From assembly GCA_023415055.1 (NCBI GenBank), contig JAEZLZ010000108.1:1-64000 (forward strand): a stretch of 64,000 bases of DNA, given 5' to 3'. The DNA is from Bacillota bacterium (lineage in GTDB: Bacteria; Bacillota; Clostridia; Lachnospirales; Lachnospiraceae). The notes beneath the pieces were generated by a model. That model searched no databases, was not told where the DNA came from, and was given only the letters and a program-made list of their open reading frames with translations. Shown here piece by piece: positions 52,257-61,154 of this stretch (its first letter is position 1; each line of letters starts with the position of its first letter). Position numbers and translations under genes: made by a program.

Positions 52257-52704
52257 ATATATTTAGAAAATTGTTTTATACTATAGAAGGAAAGGTGGTT
52301 TAATTACTGCCTTTCCTTTTTTGGTGTTATTTTGATTTTAGTATCAAAGTCCGTTAATAACTTATCTCAGATCAATTCTCAATATTTATTAAAATAAAAG
52401 GGATACGAATATGAAATACTTCATGATTGGTAATAATATGATAGGAGATATGGTGGCAGGACGCATACCTGCCGTGTTCCTTTTAGTATCCTAAAATAGT
52501 TTTATAAAATTTATATAAATCTATAGTTACCTCTTGATTATACTACCAGGATTATGGTATGCTATTATATAGTAATGAAAACTACATTGTGTAGTGACCA
52601 AACCCGAAGATATGTTTACGATTACAATATAAGTAAATATTAGGATATTGTAAGAAGAATATAAAAAGTAGTAGAATGAATTTTTAAAACAGGAGGATAA
52701 AAAG
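52257..52704. other. Intergenic region between htpG and degV
   Basis: A terminator follows htpG at 52288-52323. A 27-codon frame at 52411-52494 (MKYFMIGNNMIGDMVAGRIP and 7 more residues) has only AAGGG about 10 bases upstream and is not called; it contains a GGCAGG/CCTGCC hairpin. A possible promoter of the next gene is TTGATT near 52534 with TATGCT 18 bases downstream. The rest is AT-rich without features. Confidence 0.5.
52288..52323 (+). terminator. Terminator of htpG
   Basis: AGGAAAGG (52288-52295) pairs with CCTTTCCT (52310-52317), followed by TTTTTTGG. Confidence 0.85.
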
Positions 52705-53541
52705 ATGTCATACAGAATTATTGGAGACAGCTGCACGGATTTACCGAAGGAATTGAAGGAGGATTCGCATTTTAAGCTCGTACCCTTAACTCTAATTGTG
52801 GATGATGTTTCGATAGTAGATGACGAGACCTTTAACCAGGAAGATTTTCTTAGACGTGTGAAAGCTTGTCCTACCAGTCCAAAGTCAGCTTGTCCTTCTC
52901 CGGAGGATTATATGAAGCATTTTGACTGTGAAGGAGACGTGTATGTGATTACCCTTTCTTCCCCCTTAAGCGGCTCCTACAACAGTGCTGAGCTTGCCAA
53001 AAAATTATATTTGGAGGAGCATCCGGATAAGAACATTGAAGTATTCGATTCCCATTCTGCGTCTGTAGGTCAGGTTCTGATTGCTATGAAGATTAAGGAA
53101 TTGATTGAAGCACATCATCCCTTTAAAGAAGTGGTTGAGAAGGTTCATACCTTCCGTGACGGATTAAAGACAAAATTTGTACTGGAATCGTTAGATGCGC
53201 TTCGCAAGAACGGTAGATTAACGAACCTTCAGGCAATCATCGCAAGTGTATTAAGCATTAAGCCTGTGATGGGAGCCACCCCGGAAGGTACGATCTGCAA
53301 GGTTGACCAGGCAAGAGGAATCAATAAAGCCCTGTTGCTTATGGCAAAATGCATCGAGGAGGATGTGATCAAACCTTCTGAGAAGATCATCGGAATAGCT
53401 CATTGCAATAATCGGGAAAGAGCTGAATTTGTGAAGGAAGAGATACTTAAGAGAATTCCCTTCAAGGGCTGCTTTATTGTAGATACCGCAGGTGTCAGTT
53501 CCTTATATGCCAGTGAGGGTGGAATTATCGCAGCTTACTAG
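52705..53541 (+). CDS. DegV-family fatty-acid-binding protein
   Basis: A 278-residue two-domain protein. The N-terminal RIIGDSCTDLPKEL, the central SSPLSGSYNSAELA near residue 90 and ESLDALRKNGRLTNLQAI near 164 are the DegV signature. DegV/FakB proteins bind a single fatty acid and present it to the FakA kinase for phospholipid synthesis; no fakA lies in the window. A second family member is at 57547. AGGAGG precedes the ATG. Confidence 0.92.
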   Translation: MSYRIIGDSCTDLPKELKEDSHFKLVPLTLIVDDVSIVDDETFNQEDFLRRVKACPTSPKSACPSPEDYMKHFDCEGDVYVITLSSPLSGSYNSAELAKKLYLEEHPDKNIEVFDSHSASVGQVLIAMKIKELIEAHHPFKEVVEKVHTFRDGLKTKFVLESLDALRKNGRLTNLQAIIASVLSIKPVMGATPEGTICKVDQARGINKALLLMAKCIEEDVIKPSEKIIGIAHCNNRERAEFVKEEILKRIPFKGCFIVDTAGVSSLYASEGGIIAAY

Positions 53542-53615
53542 GTATTTACTGAGGACGAAAGATAGAATTCAGCAACGAGCAAATAAAGTCCGGAAACTAG
53601 TAAATAAAATTCAAC

Positions 53616-53664
53616 AACGCAGGATTAAGTCGTGCCCAGTGCACCTCTTTCTCCTGCGTTTTTG
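53616..53664 (+). terminator. Terminator of degV
   Basis: AACGCAGGA (53616-53624) pairs with TCCTGCGTT (53652-53660), with a small GTGC/GCAC stem inside, followed by TTTT. Confidence 0.8.
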
Positions 53665-53836
53665 CATGAAATAGAGCGTGAGAAAAGTGGGAACAGGAGC
53701 AGGAGGGCCTTGCACCCAGAAGAAAGCAAGAAGATATGTCAGGAGAAAAGCAATAGAGTTTGAAGATTAAGGATTAAGGTAAAGCAAGGGTTTGAGTGGG
53801 ATGGGAGTCGTTGAATAACTACATTAGATTTGCTAC

Positions 53837-53883
53837 TTGTAATTCTAACAAGTGTTAGATATAATAGATCTAACACTTGTTAG
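53837..53883 (+). promoter_or_regulatory. TetR-gene promoter inside a large dyad operator
   Basis: CTAACAAGTGTTAGA (53845-53859) and TCTAACACTTGTTAG (53869-53883) are exact inverted copies, 9 bases apart, and each arm is itself nearly palindromic. The promoter TTGTAA (53837-53842), 17-base spacer, TATAAT (53860-53865) has its -10 box exactly in the gap. Binding of the TetR protein encoded just downstream would block transcription, so autorepression is very likely. The 53665-53836 stretch shows nothing else. Confidence 0.85.
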
Positions 53884-53903
53884 ATAGAAATTGGAGCGAT
53901 TGA

Positions 53904-54518
53904 ATGGGCGAAAAGAAAAATACAAAAGAGATGATAGAAGATGTTGCATTAGAATTATTTTCGAAAAGAGGATATAAAGCGGTATCTATAAGAGACATCG
54001 CTAAACAGGTCGGAATTAAAGAAAGTACAATATATTACTATTTTTTTAATAAGCAGGCAATTATGGACTCGCTACTTGGTAAGATTGATATTCATATTGA
54101 AAAAATGAAAGTTGGCTTTGAAACAGAACTAACTAAGGTAAACACTATTTCGGAAACAGCATTTTGCGATGTTGCTGTCAGTTTGTTGAAAAATTATTTA
54201 TTAAATCCCTATGTTAACAAACTGTTATCAGTTTTGACAATTGAGCAGATGTCTGAGAAGAAAGCTTATGAAGTATACCAAAGGCTTGTATTCGAATTAC
54301 CGCTGTTACAGCAGGAGCAGGTTTTTAAGGAAATAATGGAAAGAGGTTATATAAAACCAAATAATCCCAAGGTGCTGGCACATGAATATTATGCTGTTAT
54401 CTATTTTGCATTTCAAAAGAACTGCGTCGGATGTGAGGTGACAAATGAGAAAATAAATATTGCATGTGATGAAATTCGTATCAATATGGTTGATATTTTT
54501 AGAAAGATGAAGGAGTGA
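53904..54518 (+). CDS. TetR-family transcriptional regulator
   Basis: A 204-residue regulator. Residues about 7-55 form the helix-turn-helix (IEDVALELFSKRGYKAVSIR, DIAKQVGIKESTIYYYF). The C-terminal ligand domain is unlike any I recognise. It is more AT-rich than the core genes. GGAG lies before the ATG, and the hydrolase gene starts 4 bases after the stop, so both form one operon under the dyad operator at 53845-53883. Confidence 0.9.
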   Translation: MGEKKNTKEMIEDVALELFSKRGYKAVSIRDIAKQVGIKESTIYYYFFNKQAIMDSLLGKIDIHIEKMKVGFETELTKVNTISETAFCDVAVSLLKNYLLNPYVNKLLSVLTIEQMSEKKAYEVYQRLVFELPLLQQEQVFKEIMERGYIKPNNPKVLAHEYYAVIYFAFQKNCVGCEVTNEKINIACDEIRINMVDIFRKMKE

Positions 54519-54522
54519 GATT

Positions 54523-55431
54523 ATGAAAGCATATAGGAGCAAAAAGGCGGCTAAAAAAATAATAAGTACCTATGATGAATTACTAAATCAATGGGATGTA
54601 CCAATACAAGAACGGATGGTACCTACCACGTATGGTTCTACACATGTTATTGTTACAGGTAAAGAAGGGGGGAAACCTCTTCTTATGTTTCACGGTGTAG
54701 GCGATGATTCGGCTTTGATGTGGATATATAATGCAAAAGCACTTGGAGAATTTTACAGACTATATGCGATAGATACCATTGGCGGGCCAGGTAAAAGCAT
54801 AATGGGTGAAAAGTATAATACAAGTTATGATGATGTTATATGGATTGATGAAATAATGAACTATTTTAAGCTGGAAAAATCATCAATTATAGGTGTTTCT
54901 CATGGTGGATATTTAGTCCAGCTTTATACATTGTATAGGCAGGAGAAGGTGGATAAAGCGATTAGCATTTCATCCTCTGTACCAATTGAGGGTAGTGGAA
55001 ATTATATGAAAACTATGATGAAAATATTTTTACCAGAAGCATTATTTCCTACAAGAAGAAATGTTGTTAAGCTACTAAGGAAACTTTCAGGAAATCATGT
55101 TGAGGTATTTACTGATCATGCAATAATATTAGAGCATTATACATGGTTATTAAAAGGATTTAATAATATGGCAATGAGGTATCATAAGGTGCGTTTATTT
55201 ACAACGGATGAAGTAGAACAAATTAAGGGTAAGATATATTACCTTGTTGGTCTTGAAGACCCTTTTGAAAAGTTAGGTGGCGCAGCATTATTAGCAAAAT
55301 ACAATATGAATGTGAAGTTTTATGAAGGTGTCGGGCATGGAATTAATCACGAGATTGCAGAAGAAATTAATAACATAGTTATTCGGATTATGGAAGGGCA
55401 GGATATGAAATTGAATAGTGATTTAAATTGA
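54523..55431 (+). CDS. Alpha/beta-hydrolase co-transcribed with the TetR gene
   Basis: A 302-residue hydrolase. HGVGDDS (57-63) provides the oxyanion loop, S126 in GVSHGG the nucleophile, D near residue 246 (GLEDPFEKLG) and the His in GVGHGINHE near 270 complete the triad. No signal peptide. AAGGAG precedes the ATG. The substrate is probably the TetR ligand or a related compound (inference). AT-rich composition suggests transfer. Confidence 0.85.
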   Translation: MKAYRSKKAAKKIISTYDELLNQWDVPIQERMVPTTYGSTHVIVTGKEGGKPLLMFHGVGDDSALMWIYNAKALGEFYRLYAIDTIGGPGKSIMGEKYNTSYDDVIWIDEIMNYFKLEKSSIIGVSHGGYLVQLYTLYRQEKVDKAISISSSVPIEGSGNYMKTMMKIFLPEALFPTRRNVVKLLRKLSGNHVEVFTDHAIILEHYTWLLKGFNNMAMRYHKVRLFTTDEVEQIKGKIYYLVGLEDPFEKLGGAALLAKYNMNVKFYEGVGHGINHEIAEEINNIVIRIMEGQDMKLNSDLN

Positions 55432-56065
55432 TATTTGAAAAGAGAATGATGATATACTAAGATAAAATATAGTATTGATAGAATGATATATATTATTTTG
55501 TAGATAATTGGTTGAACTGTATTGGAGCACAGGGATAAGATACTAATACATGGCGACGAGTGAGATGATCCTGGCCTTATTGATTTAGGCAGGTTCTATA
55601 ACTATTAAGCTTTCTGGAGGAGTCGGCTAGGTTCTTCAGATGTCAGTTTATCATATCCACGCATTCTCCGTTTCTACTTGCCATGCGAGGTGCTAGAATC
55701 TATAATCTGGATAAAGAACCGGTTATGATTGAACGCTGGACTGAACTTGAGAATGTACGCACTTACTTTGACTTCTTTAAGAAGCACGAGGGGGGATTTG
55801 AAACCGATTAAAAGGAGATAATATATGAAGAGCTTTTGTGGAGATTGGTTAGTTACAAGTTTGTTTCTAAAAAGATGAATATACTAATGGACATTGGTAA
55901 TACTTCCGAGTGTTACGAATAATCGAGAAAAGACAAGAAAGAAACCTCAAGAAAGATAGTGAAAGATAAAATAAAAAAAATAAAATTAGTAGTTGACTTT
56001 TTAGCACTTTTATTAGATAATAACTAATGCGGTGCTCATCTAGGACACCACAATAAATAAGAAAT
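55432..56065. other. Decayed region between the TetR operon and tRNA-Pro
   Basis: Only fragments are present. A 42-codon frame at 55683-55811 (MRGARIYNLDKEPVMIERWT, then ELENVRTYFDFFKKHEGGFE) looks like the C-terminal end of a lost gene and has no ribosome-binding site. AAAGGAG then leads to an ATG at 55825 whose frame stops after 17 codons. No transposase or other family could be recognised. Remnants of a degraded insertion are the likeliest explanation. Confidence 0.5.
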
Positions 56066-56139
56066 CGAGGCGTGGCTCAGTTTGGTAGAGCGCTGCGTTC
56101 GGGACGCAGAGGCCGTGGGTTCGAATCCCGTCGCCTCGA
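56066..56139 (+). tRNA. tRNA-Pro (anticodon CGG)
   Basis: A full cloverleaf: acceptor CGAGGCG with CGCCTCG, anticodon stem CTGCG/CGCAG around TTCGGGA (anticodon CGG), and T loop TTCGAAT. The discriminator is A and CCA is not encoded. The CGG anticodon makes it a minor tRNA-Pro species. Confidence 0.95.
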
Positions 56140-56143
56140 CTGA

Positions 56144-56172
56144 AGACTCTTGAATATTCAAGGGTCTTTTTT
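56144..56172 (+). terminator. Terminator of tRNA-Pro
   Basis: AGACTCTTGAA (56144-56154) pairs with TTCAAGGGTCT (56157-56167) with one or two weak pairs, followed by TTTTTTCTTT. Confidence 0.8.
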
Positions 56173-56176
56173 CTTT

Positions 56177-56209
56177 GTGTTGCATTTCGTGTTGCATTTC
56201 GTGTTGCAT
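56177..56209. repeat. 12-bp direct repeat, 2.75 copies, beside tRNA-Pro
   Basis: GTGTTGCATTTC occurs at 56177-56188 and 56189-56200, then GTGTTGCAT at 56201-56209. Short direct repeats just outside a tRNA terminator are typical of recombinase arm-binding sites, but no integrase is present here. Confidence 0.6.
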
Positions 56210-56252
56210 GAATAGAGCAACGATACAATTGTGTATGTAAAGAAGCCAAGTG

Positions 56253-56405
56253 TTATTTCTCAGCTTCATTATTCATTTGATATGCGATTAATACGATATC
56301 TTTATTTTCATTAATGCTAATCGCTTTTTCTAACACAGAGATATTGCTAACATCCTCGGTAGAAATATCTGCTATACAATAGTCTTTAAAATCCTTGATT
56401 TCCAT
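56253..56405 (-). CDS. 50-residue acidic small protein
   Basis: A short frame starting MEIKDFKDYCIADISTEDVS and ending QMNNEAEK. AAAGGAG lies 8 bases before the ATG at 56405, which argues for translation from here rather than from the in-frame ATG 51 bases upstream. It is acidic and soluble, with a central alternating hydrophobic stretch. No family is recognised. Confidence 0.6.
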   Translation of the reverse strand: MEIKDFKDYCIADISTEDVSNISVLEKAISINENKDIVLIAYQMNNEAEK

Positions 56406-56460
56406 TGGTTTATCTCCTTTCCCTGATAAAAGTATATTACGGATTCCCGGAACCAATAAT

Positions 56461-56487
56461 AGAAAAAGGGAGGCTTAGACTCCCTTT
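56461..56487 (-). terminator. Terminator of the 57-residue gene (reverse strand)
   Basis: AAAGGGAG and CTCCCTTT (56465-56472 with 56480-56487) form an 8-bp stem followed on the reverse strand by TTCT. The stop codon of the upstream small gene lies in the loop. Confidence 0.65.
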
Positions 56488-56648
56488 ATATTACCTGATG
56501 ATGGTGCTTTATTTGATGTAGACTTTGACCTTGAATTAGAAGCGGAATTATTTTTAAAATCTACATCATTATCAGAGTTATTATTAGTAACACTACTTTT
56601 ACCTAGCTTATCGGATGATACTTTTCTAGCTTTGTTATCGTTCTTCAT
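56475..56648 (-). CDS. 57-residue Ser/Asn/Lys-rich small protein
   Basis: A short frame starting MKNDNKARKVSSDKLGKSSV and ending SSGNIKGV. AAAGGAG lies 5-6 bases before the ATG. The product is very polar, rich in Ser, Asn and Lys, and probably disordered. It ends at its own terminator. The composition recalls small spore or coat-type proteins, but no family can be named. Confidence 0.6.
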   Translation of the reverse strand: MKNDNKARKVSSDKLGKSSVTNNNSDNDVDFKNNSASNSRSKSTSNKAPSSGNIKGV

Positions 56649-56814
56649 AAAAACTCCTTTCGTAAGTGATATGAATAGTATTTGTATAAACGTAAAAATA
56701 TATACAAAAGGTTGGGAGGCAGTATAGAATTACTATTAATTGGAAGTCCATGGTTGACATTACAGTTGCGGGGGTATAGCTGCAGTGATAATTAAATCCA
56801 CATACAAAAGAAGC

Positions 56815-57102
56815 TCATTGCCCTAACACCCAGCAGTGCTTATGTGTATCGTAGCAAAGAATAATATCATTGCGGTATCCATAGGCTTGAAAGGTACAAT
56901 AGAAGGTCTTTATTAAGAATTTGTCAGATTTCATTAGTTTGATCGAACTTATCTTGAATTTAAATAATTCCTGGGTATCGTCTTCAATACAGAAGGATCT
57001 GGGAACGAACTCTCCCAGGGTGTTAAAAACAGCCCGAACAGCTACGGGATGGCCTTGGGGATGTCGGATCAGTGGTTTGCGAATGGGATTAAGAAACGGC
57101 AT
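56815..57102 (-). CDS. 95-residue conserved-looking hypothetical protein
   Basis: A basic 95-residue protein (KPLIRHPQGHPVAVRAVFNT, then FKISSIKLMKSDKFLIKTFY, ending CYDTHKHCWVLGQ). AAGGAG precedes the ATG by 8 bases. It is predicted beta-rich with two C-terminal Cys and paired His residues. I do not recognise a family. It lies between tRNA-Pro and tRNA-Thr among other small genes. Upstream bases 56649-56814 hold nothing recognisable. Confidence 0.6.
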   Translation of the reverse strand: MPFLNPIRKPLIRHPQGHPVAVRAVFNTLGEFVPRSFCIEDDTQELFKFKISSIKLMKSDKFLIKTFYCTFQAYGYRNDIILCYDTHKHCWVLGQ

Positions 57103-57206
57103 ATTGTAAGCTCCTTATGATGTTTTTAGGGCTATTCTATAATACCCATCGGACATCGGATGCTTTTTACTGTAATATTCTTTATACCAATTTTTACAAA
57201 TAAAAA

Positions 57207-57279
<73 letters not shown>

Positions 57280-57546
57280 ATAATAATTATTCTGTTTTGT
57301 ACCGATGAAACAGGCTACTCAACTATTCTATTATAAAGCTTCGGAAAATTCAAGGATTTTTTCAGGATAATTTAAATTTAAATATCATTCGAAAAATACT
57401 CCTCGTTTTATATAATGAGACCTTCGAGGATGAAACTCACCAAACATGGATTAAAATTAATCATGTGCTAGGCAGCGTGCATCGCCCGAAGGCCTATTCT
57501 TTATTTTACCGATATCTACATTATATCGACATTTACATTCAATAAT

Positions 57547-58416
57547 CTATTTCGTCACACCCATAAAGCATAATCCGATGGCACCGGGACCGGAATGGGA
57601 TCCGATACTTGGGCTGACATAATTTATGATGATCTTACGGTTAGGCAGCTTCTCACGTATCAGTTCCACCAGATAATCCGCATCTTCTCTGGAATCGCCA
57701 TGTGCGATACAGATCGGATCGTCGGTATATAAGTATTTGCCCATGCAATCAAGCATATTATTACAGATTGTAGCCAAGGACTTCTTTCGTCCTCTGACAG
57801 TGCCTTTTGCAACGAGCTGCCCTTCCGGATTGACATACAGGATGGGCTTGATATTGATCATGGAACCTATGACTGCAGTAGTTTTGGAGATTCTGCCGCC
57901 GCGGTGCAGGTGATTTAGATCATCCACGGTAAAGTAGACACAGAACTCTTGCTTGTGCTCCTCTAACCAGGCTGCGGTTTCTTCAAGGGATTTACCTTCC
58001 TCTCTCAGCTGGACCGCTTTCATGACAAACATTCCTTCGCCCATGGAAGCATTCAACGTGTCGACAACGATGATCTTCGCACCGGGATTCTCCTCACATA
58101 TCTCATTTGCACCAGTAACTACATTGCTGCAGCCGCCACTTAATGCGGAGGAAAAACTGATATGTAACACATCAAGACCCTGATCTACATAGCTCTGGAA
58201 GGTTTTGCGAATGATCTCGGGATTACTTGCCATTGTGGTCGGCATAAGCCCGGAACGCATCTTATCATAGAATTCCTTTGGAGTAAGATTAACCTCATCA
58301 CCATAGGTGATCCCTTCAAGATCATAATAATGAGGGATAATTCCGATTTGTTTATCTTTGATATATTCGTCTAATAAATCTGAGTTAGAGTCAGCGGTAA
58401 TTACAAACTTCTTCAT
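57547..58416 (-). CDS. DegV-family fatty-acid-binding protein (second copy)
   Basis: A 289-residue DegV protein. VITADSNSDLLDEYI at the start, MASNPEIIRKTFQSYVDQG, SSALSGGCSNVVTGANEI near residue 93 and VDDLNHLHRGGRISKTTAV near 166 match the family. It differs substantially from the copy at 52705, as FakB paralogues with different fatty-acid preferences do. It ends with GSHSGPGAIGLCFMG, the usual C-terminal segment. A GGAGG precedes the ATG. Confidence 0.93.
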   Translation of the reverse strand: MKKFVITADSNSDLLDEYIKDKQIGIIPHYYDLEGITYGDEVNLTPKEFYDKMRSGLMPTTMASNPEIIRKTFQSYVDQGLDVLHISFSSALSGGCSNVVTGANEICEENPGAKIIVVDTLNASMGEGMFVMKAVQLREEGKSLEETAAWLEEHKQEFCVYFTVDDLNHLHRGGRISKTTAVIGSMINIKPILYVNPEGQLVAKGTVRGRKKSLATICNNMLDCMGKYLYTDDPICIAHGDSREDADYLVELIREKLPNRKIIINYVSPSIGSHSGPGAIGLCFMGVTK

Positions 58417-58648
58417 GCTTTTGTTCCTCCCAAATCATGGTTATAAGACTATTCTACTAGAGTGAACCTCTTTTTACAATACTTATATATTGTAATTTGT
58501 TTATTATTGGTTATAAAAAATTAATAATATCAGATGGCTTCCAGAAGCATACCCGGAGGTGGTGGTGTATAATAATGCAGTGATTTACAGATAGTGGTTA
58601 ATTCTAACAAAAATATAGATAATAGTCTATATTCAGCTATTTTTTGTA

Positions 58649-58677
58649 TTGACAATTATTACTGTAATTGGTATAAA
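58649..58677 (+). promoter_or_regulatory. Sigma-A promoter of the chemoreceptor gene
   Basis: TTGACA (58649-58654), a 17-base spacer and TATAAA (58672-58677), about 90 bases before the start codon. The rest of 58417-58766 is AT-rich with no other feature. Confidence 0.75.
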
Positions 58678-58766
58678 TATAAGTTATTAAAGCTATAATT
58701 TTATCTGATATATGTTAAGCTTTTTGAATTATTTCAGTTGACAAGCAGGTCTTTGGAGGTAGTACT

Positions 58767-61016
58767 ATGGATAAAGATGAGAACAAATTACCGGAGGAAG
58801 TAATAAGTAAGAAGGAAAAGAAAGAGAAAAAAGTGAAGGTTAAAACAGAGAAAGAGAAAAAAGTAAAGGCGGAAAAAACTACTACTCGGAAAATGACCTT
58901 TAAGCTGCCAAAACCCGCGGACATCATAAAAAGATTTCAGGAACTGAAGCAGGAACCTATCGGAGTAAGCTTGCTAAAGAATTCGTTTCTCAGACGATTC
59001 ACGGGAATTCGTACCACGTTACTGCTAGGCTTTGCAGTACCGGTGATTCTTATGGCGGTATTCGGAATTGTATCCTTTAATCAATCCTCCAAAGCAGTTA
59101 TCACTAATTATGAAAACATCGGATCGAATGCACTCAATGCAGTTCGTGACTACATATTTCTGGGGGTCGATGCAGTGTCCTCGAAATCTTATGAATTAAC
59201 CGATACAAAAAGCATTAAGTCATATTATAACGGTGCAGATGAAATGAGCTCCGATGAGGATGCGGCAGCTTTTGAAAAAGTTAAAACCGAGGTAGACAAT
59301 GCAAAATCCTCCCATTCCTTTATCTATGCGATGCATATTATCGGTGAACAAGGAACCAGTATCTCCTCTGTGAGCGATCTCCCTGTTGATATTTATGAAG
59401 GCTTTCTTAATTCTGAAGAAGGTAAGACAATAACAGCAGCCCTGGATCGTTATGTATGGGTTGGTAAACACAGCTATCTGGATGAGAAGCTAAATAATAC
59501 CCAGATCAATTACTCAACCTCGATCATAAGAAAGATGTCCGAAAACAACGGTTATATCATCATCGACGTACCTAAGACGGAATTGTCGAAGGCAGTTTCT
59601 AATATTGATCTCGGTGAGGGAAGTATCGTAGGCTTTGTTACCGCAGATGGCGTGGAAACTCTGGCAAATACGGATGAGACATCGGTATTTAGTACGTTGA
59701 ATTATTATAAAGAAGCTGCAGCGGGAAGTCAGTTCAACGGATCCTCCTATGAGAAATACAATGGTAAGGATTATTTATTTCTTTATAGTAAAGTCGGAAG
59801 TACTAAGGCTTTGGTATGTGCACTTGTTCCGAAGAGCACAATCTTAGCTCAGGCACAGTCCATCAAGCTCTTAACCCTGATCTTCGTTACCATCGCATCC
59901 ATTCTTGCAATCTTCGTTGGTACAGTGATTGCTGCACGGATCGGAGCCGAGATCTCCAGATTAACCAAGTCCATCGCTCTTGCAGCAGAAGGTAATCTGA
60001 CCACTATTTTCCGTACAAAGCGTAAGGATGAATTTCTGACTCTGTCAGACAGCTTGAATGATATGGTGGCCAGTATGAAAGGTCTGATTGAACAGGTTGC
60101 ATTGGTAGGTAATACGGTAAAAGGCTCCGCGGACAGCTTGTCCCATACATCAGGAGATATACTTACCTCCACAAAGGATATCTCCTTAGCCATCGATGAG
60201 ATCGAGAAGGGTGTAGTACAGCAAGCTTCAGATACAGAACAATGTTTACTGCAGATGTCAACTCTGTCAGATAAAATTAATCAGGTATATAATAACACCT
60301 ACGAGATAGAGCAGATTGCCAAGGATACGAAGGTGATCGTCGGAGATGGTATTACTACCATCGATGAATTGAATAGCAAATCGAGTGCAACGACGGATAT
60401 TACGAAGGTGGTTATCAATGAGATCGAAGAGCTGGAGCAGCAATCTGGGAGCATTGAGAATTTCGTCGAGGTGATCAATGGTATCGCCGACCAGACTAAC
60501 CTCTTATCCTTAAATGCATCGATAGAAGCAGCAAGAGCCGGAGAAGCTGGACGTGGATTTGCAGTTGTTGCAGCTGAGATTCGTAAGCTGGCTGAGCAGT
60601 CAGTAAAGGCTTCCACTCAGATTAATACGGTTGTTCGCAACATCAAGGAGAAGACAAAGGTGACTGCAAACTCTGCGAAGCAGGCAGAGCGTATCGTCGG
60701 TTCCCAGATGGAGGCGCTGTCAAAGACAATACAAACCTTCGAAAATATCAATGAGCATGTCGGTAATTTGGTATCGAACTTAAATAATATCGCAGAGGGC
60801 GTTCGAGGAATTGAGAATGCAAAGGACGATACCCTGGATGCAGTTCGTAATATCTCAGCAGTATCCCAGCAGACCGCAACCTCTTCTGAGGAAGTGAGTG
60901 CAACTGCGATGAACCAGATTACCTCCGTGGAATATTTGAGCAAGTCAGCAGATGAATTGGCTGGAGAAGCAAAGAGATTGGAAGAACTGATTCAACTGTT
61001 TCAAATTACAGAGTAA
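58767..61016 (+). CDS. Methyl-accepting chemotaxis protein with a Lys-rich N-terminal extension
   Basis: A 749-residue receptor. Residues 1-80 form an unusual cytosolic extension rich in Lys/Glu. TM1 is about 84-104, an extracellular Cache-like sensor about 105-365, TM2 about 367-390, then a HAMP domain and the signalling domain. The hairpin tip near IADQTNLLSLNASIEAARAG is the conserved receptor core that contacts CheA and CheW. GGAGGT precedes the ATG. The ligand is unknown. No che genes lie nearby, so it is an orphan receptor. Confidence 0.93.
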   Translation: MDKDENKLPEEVISKKEKKEKKVKVKTEKEKKVKAEKTTTRKMTFKLPKPADIIKRFQELKQEPIGVSLLKNSFLRRFTGIRTTLLLGFAVPVILMAVFGIVSFNQSSKAVITNYENIGSNALNAVRDYIFLGVDAVSSKSYELTDTKSIKSYYNGADEMSSDEDAAAFEKVKTEVDNAKSSHSFIYAMHIIGEQGTSISSVSDLPVDIYEGFLNSEEGKTITAALDRYVWVGKHSYLDEKLNNTQINYSTSIIRKMSENNGYIIIDVPKTELSKAVSNIDLGEGSIVGFVTADGVETLANTDETSVFSTLNYYKEAAAGSQFNGSSYEKYNGKDYLFLYSKVGSTKALVCALVPKSTILAQAQSIKLLTLIFVTIASILAIFVGTVIAARIGAEISRLTKSIALAAEGNLTTIFRTKRKDEFLTLSDSLNDMVASMKGLIEQVALVGNTVKGSADSLSHTSGDILTSTKDISLAIDEIEKGVVQQASDTEQCLLQMSTLSDKINQVYNNTYEIEQIAKDTKVIVGDGITTIDELNSKSSATTDITKVVINEIEELEQQSGSIENFVEVINGIADQTNLLSLNASIEAARAGEAGRGFAVVAAEIRKLAEQSVKASTQINTVVRNIKEKTKVTANSAKQAERIVGSQMEALSKTIQTFENINEHVGNLVSNLNNIAEGVRGIENAKDDTLDAVRNISAVSQQTATSSEEVSATAMNQITSVEYLSKSADELAGEAKRLEELIQLFQITE

Positions 61017-61058
61017 GAATTAATTCGTAATTTGTTTCTTAACTTTGATTAAGAGATA

Positions 61059-61107
61059 GGAATGGAGTTTGCGGCGTAGTCTCTACAAACCCCATTCCTT
61101 TTTTTTG
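61059..61107 (+). terminator. Terminator of the chemoreceptor gene
   Basis: GGAATGGAGTTTG (61059-61071) pairs with CAAACCCCATTCC (61086-61098) with one mismatch, followed by TTTTTTTTG. Confidence 0.9.
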
Positions 61108-61154
61108 TATATGAATTCCAATATCTGCGAAGCGGACATTTTTGTATCGCATAG

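Noticed and set aside
56036..56269. An open frame of 77 codons on the reverse strand over tRNA-Pro
   Set aside because: It is antisense to the tRNA; its MQHEMQHEMQH stretch is just the 12-bp direct repeat.
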